From: Devosia sp.
GTDB lineage: Bacteria; Pseudomonadota; Alphaproteobacteria; Rhizobiales; Devosiaceae
Reading direction: 5' to 3'
DNA: 9,042 nt
NCBI GenBank assembly: GCA_025352765.1
Contig: JANXSI010000700.1
Span: forward strand, 1-9,042
A program made the translations under genes and the position numbers. Shown in pieces: positions 5,320-9,042 of the stretch. The first letter of the stretch is position 1, and every line of letters begins with the position of its first letter. Below the pieces are notes generated by a model, which saw only the letters and a program-made list of their open reading frames with translations, made no database searches and was not told the DNA's origin.

Positions 5320-5414
5320 ACGCCGGAGTCGAAGCCGACGTCGGGATCCGCCTCTTCTTTGCGCGAAACCCCGCACTATGTTACAGCGCGCCCTCACCAC
5401 CGCCTGAGCCACAT

Positions 5415-6647
5415 ATGAGCATCGCCCTCAACCTCGACCATGCGAGCAACGCCGCGCGTCCGACGACGCCGCGGCGATCGTCGCTGGTCGGGCTGTCGAA
5501 GCCGCAATTGCGTGAGGCGATGGCCGGAATCGGGCTCGACGAGCGCGAAGCCAAGATGCGGGCCAGCCAGCTGTGGAACTGGATCTACGTCAACGGCGTC
5601 ACCGATTTCGAGCGGATGAGCAACATCCAGAAGGGGTTCCGGCAGACCCTTTCGGACAATTTCCTGCTCGACCGGCCCGAGATCGTCTCCGAGCAGATTT
5701 CGATCGACGGCACGCGCAAGTGGCTGTTCCGCTATCGCGACCCGAAGAACCCCAACCTGCCGCCGGTCGAGATCGAAACCGTCTACATCCCGGAGTCCGA
5801 CCGCGGGACACTTTGTGTCTCTTCGCAGGTCGGCTGCACGCTGACCTGCTCGTTCTGCCACACCGGCACGCAGACGCTGGTGCGCAATCTTACCGCCGGC
5901 GAAATCCTCGGGCAGATCCTGATGGCCCGCGAGCGGCTCGGCGATTTTCCAGGCGGCGTGCGGCCTGACGATGGCGGACTGGTCCCCGGTCCGCGCGGCT
6001 CGGGCGGCAGCGAGGGCGACAGCCGCGCCATTACCAATGTGGTGATGATGGGCATGGGCGAGCCGCTCTACAATTACGACAACGTCAAGCAGGCGCTGCT
6101 GATCGCCTCGGACGAAGCGGGCATTTCGCTGAGCAAGCGCCGCATTACGCTCTCGACCTCGGGCGTCGTGCCGTTCATCGAGCCGGCCGGCCGGGAGATC
6201 GGCACAATGCTCGCCATTTCGCTGCACGCGGTGCGGGACGATTTGCGCGACATGCTGGTGCCGATCAACAAGAAGTATCCGCTCAACGACCTGCTCGAAG
6301 CCTGCCGCACCTATCCGGGGCTTTCCAATGCCCGGCGTATCACCTTCGAATATGTGATGCTCAAGGACATCAACGATTCCGACGCCGACGCGCGCGAACT
6401 GGTGCGGCTGTTGAGCGGCATTCCAGCCAAGATCAACCTGATCCCGTTCAACCCCTGGCCGGGGACCAATTACGATTGCTCGAGTTCGGCGCGCATCGAG
6501 CGTTTCGCCGACATCGTCAACAATGCCGGCTACGCCTCGCCGGTGCGTACGCCGCGCGGCCGCGACATCTTCGCGGCCTGCGGCCAGCTCAAATCCGAAA
6601 CCGAGCGACTGACCAAACGCGACCGCGACGCGCTGACCAGTGCCTGA
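5415..6647 (+). CDS. rlmN: 23S rRNA (adenine-2503-C2)-methyltransferase, dual-specificity RlmN
   Basis: This 410-residue radical SAM enzyme methylates C2 of A2503 in 23S rRNA and A37 in some tRNAs, which affects decoding fidelity. The 4Fe-4S ligands are C141, C145 and C148 in GCTLTCSFCHTGTQ. C134 (TLCVSSQ) lies seven residues before, as in Escherichia coli where C118 precedes C125. C389 (FAACGQLK) matches the second catalytic cysteine, C355 there. MMGMGEPLYNYDNV, LSTSGVVPFI, LAISLHAVRDDLRD and PFNPWPGTNY are all intact. A Gly/Pro-rich insert around residues 175-200 is common in alphaproteobacterial RlmN. The start is ATG 5415 with no clear Shine-Dalgarno; a TATGTT at 5377 could be a -10, but it lacks a good -35. 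Its last 8 bases overlap the HAD hydrolase gene, so the two probably share a transcript. Confidence 0.97.
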   Translation: MSIALNLDHASNAARPTTPRRSSLVGLSKPQLREAMAGIGLDEREAKMRASQLWNWIYVNGVTDFERMSNIQKGFRQTLSDNFLLDRPEIVSEQISIDGTRKWLFRYRDPKNPNLPPVEIETVYIPESDRGTLCVSSQVGCTLTCSFCHTGTQTLVRNLTAGEILGQILMARERLGDFPGGVRPDDGGLVPGPRGSGGSEGDSRAITNVVMMGMGEPLYNYDNVKQALLIASDEAGISLSKRRITLSTSGVVPFIEPAGREIGTMLAISLHAVRDDLRDMLVPINKKYPLNDLLEACRTYPGLSNARRITFEYVMLKDINDSDADARELVRLLSGIPAKINLIPFNPWPGTNYDCSSSARIERFADIVNNAGYASPVRTPRGRDIFAACGQLKSETERLTKRDRDALTSA

Positions 6648-7338
6648 GCTGACGACCATCGGTTTCGATGCAGACGACACGCTCTGGCATCACGAGCGCT
6701 TCTACCAGCTGACGCAGGCGAAATTCCTCGAACTCCTGCGCGACCATGCCGAGCCGAGCCATCTCAACGAACACCTCTTGGCGGCCGAGCGGCGCAACAT
6801 CGCGCATTACGGTTTCGGCGTGAAAGGCTTCACCCTGTCGATGATCGAGACGGCGATCGACGTCACCGACGGGCGCGTGCCGGCCAAGGTCATCGGGCAG
6901 ATCCTCGATGCCGGCCGCGAAATGCTGGCGCATCCGATCGAGCCGCTGCCGCATGCCGAGGAGGTGCTGGCTGCGCTCAGGGAAAGCCAGACGCTGGTCC
7001 TCATTACCAAGGGCGACCTGTTCGACCAGGAGCGCAAGCTCGCGGCATCGGGCCTGCGCGCGTATTTCGACGCCGTGGAAATCGTCTCGGACAAGACCGC
7101 GGTGGTCTACGATCGGATCTTTACGCGCCACGGCACCGGCCCAGCGCACGCCATGATGGTCGGGAATTCGCTGGCGTCCGATATTGTCCCGGCGCTCAGC
7201 GCTGGTGCCTGGGGCATCCACGTGCCGTCGGACTACCAGTGGGCGCTCGATGCCCATGACGAGCCGATCGACAACCCGAAGTTCCGGCTGATCCGGGATT
7301 TATCGGCGCTGTTGCCGATCGTCGGCGAGATCGGCTAG
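6640..7338 (+). CDS. HAD family hydrolase
   Basis: This 232-residue protein shows the HAD phosphatase motifs in order. Motif I is FDADDTLW (nucleophile D10, general acid D12). Motif II is LITKGD with T123, and motif III is SDKT with K152. Motif IV is VGNSLASD with D181. The long helical cap between residues 25 and 110 places it in the COG1011-like subgroup of small-molecule phosphatases. Asn replaces the first acid of motif IV, which I recall as common in this subgroup. Substrate is unknown. The start is GTG 6640, inside the end of rlmN (8-base overlap, different frame). The only other nearby start would cut motif I away. Position after rlmN suggests translational coupling, but no functional link is established. 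Confidence 0.9.
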   Translation: MPELTTIGFDADDTLWHHERFYQLTQAKFLELLRDHAEPSHLNEHLLAAERRNIAHYGFGVKGFTLSMIETAIDVTDGRVPAKVIGQILDAGREMLAHPIEPLPHAEEVLAALRESQTLVLITKGDLFDQERKLAASGLRAYFDAVEIVSDKTAVVYDRIFTRHGTGPAHAMMVGNSLASDIVPALSAGAWGIHVPSDYQWALDAHDEPIDNPKFRLIRDLSALLPIVGEIG

Positions 7339-7418
7339 CCTCGATTCATCCGGCGCGGTGCGATCGTTGCACGTCTGACCCGAGCTTTCGGTGACGCCTT
7401 CCGTGGAGGAGTCGTCGC

Positions 7419-7841
7419 ATGCCGTTTTCCCTCAAGCGAATGAGCGCGGACGATGAGGCGCTGTTCGGCACCATCGCGCCCGATGTGTTCGACGAGCCGA
7501 TCGATGCCGCGCGGCTTGCCGCCTACTTAAGCGAGCTTGGTCATCTGCTGGTGCTGGCGTTCGAGGACGATCTGGTCGTCGGCCAGTGCGCGGGCGTGCT
7601 CCACCGCCATCCCGACAAGGCCACCGAACTCTATGTCGACGAAGTGGGCACCGCCTCGACCCACCGCCGGCAGGGGATCGCGCGGGCGATGCTGCGAGAG
7701 CTGTTCGCGTGGGGCCGCGAGCTCGGGTGCGAGGAGGCGTGGCTCGGCACCGAGTTCGACAATCTCGAGGCGAATGCACTGTACCGAGGACTGCAGCCGA
7801 TCGAGGACGATGGAATTCAGTTCTACGTGTTCAAACTCTGA
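7419..7841 (+). CDS. GNAT family N-acetyltransferase
   Basis: The 140-residue product is a single GNAT domain. LLVLAFEDDLVVGQCAGVLH makes strands 2-3, LYVDEVGTASTHRRQGIARAML carries the acetyl-CoA loop (RRQGIA, 83-88), and ATG-proximal FSLKRMSADDEALF forms the first strand and helix. FDNLEANALYRGL is the typical C-terminal signature. The general build recalls the aminoglycoside 3-N-acetyltransferase AAC(3)-I branch, whose close relatives are often labelled resistance proteins. Similarity at this level does not show that activity, and the acceptor is unknown. ATG 7419 has GGAGGA 8 bases upstream, an excellent site. The gene follows the HAD gene by 80 bases on the same strand and faces typA, with a terminator between. 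Confidence 0.88.
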   Translation: MPFSLKRMSADDEALFGTIAPDVFDEPIDAARLAAYLSELGHLLVLAFEDDLVVGQCAGVLHRHPDKATELYVDEVGTASTHRRQGIARAMLRELFAWGRELGCEEAWLGTEFDNLEANALYRGLQPIEDDGIQFYVFKL

Positions 7842-7881
7842 GAGCGGTTAGTCCCGCCCGCCACGATACCCACAAACAGAA

Positions 7882-7901
7882 ATCCCCGCTTGCGCGGGGA
7901 T
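7882..7901 (-). terminator. Terminator between the GNAT gene and typA
   Basis: ATCCCCGC (7882-7889) and GCGGGGAT (7894-7901) form a perfect 8-bp stem with a TTGC loop. On the minus strand it is followed by TTCTGTTTG, so it mainly serves typA, whose stop is 28 bases away. It may also stop the convergent GNAT transcript, though the plus-strand side has no T run. Confidence 0.82.
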
Positions 7902-7929
7902 CTCCAGATCATCGATTCAGTAGAAAGCC

Positions 7930-9042
7930 TTAGCCGGCCTTGACGGTGGCGCGGGTCATGCGCTTGCGGTCGTTGGGGTCGAGCCAGATCTTGCGCAGGC
8001 GAATGCTCTTGGGCGTCACCTCGACATATTCGTCGTCGGCGATGTAGCCAAGCGACTGCTCGAGGGTCAGCTTCTTGGGCGTCGTGAGGCGTACCGCTTC
8101 GTCCTTGGACGTGGTGCGGATGTTGGTCAGCTGCTTGCCCTTGAGCGCGTTCACTTCGAGATCGTTCTCGCGCACGTGCTCGCCGATGATCATGCCTTCG
8201 TAGATGTCGACGCCGGCATCGATCATGATCGGGCCGCGGTCTTCGAGGTTCCACAGCGCGAACGCCACCGACTGGCCGGTGCCGTTCGAGATCAGGACGC
8301 CGGTGCGGCGGCCGGGTAGCGCGCCCTTATAGGGCTGGTACTCGTGGAACAGGCGGTTGAAGATCGCCGTGCCGCGGGTATCCGAGAGCAGTTCAGGCTG
8401 GTAGCCGATGAGCGAGCGGGTCGGCACGTAGAAGCGGAGGCGTTGGCGGCCGACGCCCGATGGGCGCATGTCGACGAGATCGCCCTTGCGCTCGGTGAGC
8501 TTCTGCACGACCACGCCCGAGAACTCGTCGTCGACGTCGATGATGACCTCTTCGATCGGCTCGAGCTTGACGCCGTTCTCTTCCTTCATGACGACGCGCG
8601 GGCGGCCGATGGTGAGCTCGAACCCTTCGCGGCGCATGTTTTCGATCAGCACGGCCAGCTGGAGTTCGCCGCGGCCGGCGACTTCGAACGAATCGTTGTC
8701 GGTGCCTTCGGTGATTTTGATGGCGACGTTGCCTTCGGCCTCGCGTAGCAGCCGCTCGCGGATGACGCGGGACTGCACCTTGTCGCCCTCGCGGCCGGCG
8801 AGCGGGCCGTCATTGATGCGGAAGGTGACCGACAGCGTTGGCGGATCGATCGGCTTTGACGGCAGCGGCTCGTTCACCGAGGGGATGGCGAGCGTGTCGG
8901 CAACGGTGGTGGTCTCGAGGCCGGCGATGGCGACGATGTCGCCCGCTTCGGCCACGTCGACCGGGGTGCGCTCAAGGCCGCGGAAGGCCAGCACCTTCGA
9001 CACGCGACCCTTTTCGACTTCCTTGCCGTCACGGCCGAGCGA
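7930..9042 (-). CDS. typA: Translational GTPase TypA/BipA (C-terminal part; 5' end outside window)
   Basis: The frame is open through the right edge and ends with TAA at 7932-7930, giving 370 visible residues out of about 605 in full-length TypA. It enters in domain II (LGRDGKEVEKGRVSKVLAFRGLER). It then shows the EF-G-like domain III (SVTFRINDGPLAGREG), domain V (EPIEEVIIDVDDEFSGVVVQKL) and the TypA-specific C-terminal domain, with FYVPTRSLIGYQPELLSDTRG, LKGKQLTNIR and the near-terminal SIRLRKIWLDPNDRKR. The GTPase domain is not in the window. TypA binds the 70S ribosome and is linked to assembly and growth under cold or other stress. The reading frame is intact across the visible part. A GTG at 9003 is internal and not the start, because conserved sequence continues upstream. 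Confidence 0.97.
   Translation of the reverse strand, partial: SLGRDGKEVEKGRVSKVLAFRGLERTPVDVAEAGDIVAIAGLETTTVADTLAIPSVNEPLPSKPIDPPTLSVTFRINDGPLAGREGDKVQSRVIRERLLREAEGNVAIKITEGTDNDSFEVAGRGELQLAVLIENMRREGFELTIGRPRVVMKEENGVKLEPIEEVIIDVDDEFSGVVVQKLTERKGDLVDMRPSGVGRQRLRFYVPTRSLIGYQPELLSDTRGTAIFNRLFHEYQPYKGALPGRRTGVLISNGTGQSVAFALWNLEDRGPIMIDAGVDIYEGMIIGEHVRENDLEVNALKGKQLTNIRTTSKDEAVRLTTPKKLTLEQSLGYIADDEYVEVTPKSIRLRKIWLDPNDRKRMTRATVKAG

Noticed and set aside
5394..6680. Long open frame of 428 codons on the minus strand opposite rlmN
   Set aside because: It mirrors the rlmN codons in GC-rich DNA. Its product is low-complexity Arg/Gly/Ala/His-rich with no recognisable domain, while rlmN is a certain gene with all catalytic residues.
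8344..8748. Plus-strand open frame opposite typA
   Set aside because: It is an acidic, Ala/Asp-rich mirror of highly conserved typA codons.

Overview
The window comes from a GC-rich alphaproteobacterium, most likely in Hyphomicrobiales (Rhizobiales). The evidence is gene content: a DUF2794 protein, a DUF1223 thioredoxin-like protein, two tandem invasion-associated locus B (IalB)-type exported proteins directly upstream of rlmN, and an RlmN with the CTLTCSFCHTGTQ motif and alphaproteobacterial insert. A perfect TTAA-N7-TTAAC CtrA-type box also fits. A Devosia-like genome is my guess from overall protein flavour and is not proven. This is ordinary chromosomal, mostly core sequence. I see no insertion sequence, phage gene, CRISPR array, tRNA or rRNA.

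Layout. 1-618 (+) is the 3' part of a DUF1223 gene, closed by a hairpin terminator at 649-686. 619-913 holds that terminator and a 12-bp palindrome but no gene. 914-1737 (+) is a two-gene unit, DUF2794 then a GNAT acetyltransferase, joined by a 4-base GTGA overlap. It converges on a phosphinothricin-acetyltransferase-like GNAT gene at 1749-2246 (-). A long perfect hairpin at 2262-2293 separates that from a BAX inhibitor-1 family membrane protein gene at 2323-3063 (-). The BI-1 gene has a readable promoter and a leader that could fold over its own ribosome binding site. Divergent from it is an RNA 2',3'-cyclic phosphodiesterase gene (thpR) that starts with TTG at 3305. Next come a CtrA-type dyad (3856-3880), the two IalB-like genes (4053-4691 and 4753-5265) and an intergenic palindromic stretch. 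Then follow rlmN (5415-6647), a HAD hydrolase overlapping rlmN by 8 bases (6640-7338) and a third GNAT gene (7419-7841). A terminator at 7882-7901 separates these from the convergent 3' part of typA/bipA (7930 to the window end, -).

How the genes fit together. RlmN (23S rRNA and tRNA methylation), TypA (ribosome-associated GTPase) and ThpR (RNA end processing) are RNA and translation functions. DUF1223 and the two IalB proteins act, or are predicted to act, beyond the inner membrane. BI-1 is a membrane stress or ion-homeostasis protein. The three GNATs belong to different subfamilies and have no assignable substrates. I did not find a new multi-gene system. The observations most worth checking are regulatory: the SD-sequestering BI-1 leader hairpin and the CtrA box ahead of the IalB pair. 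The cysteine architecture of the two IalB paralogs is the best protein-level observation.
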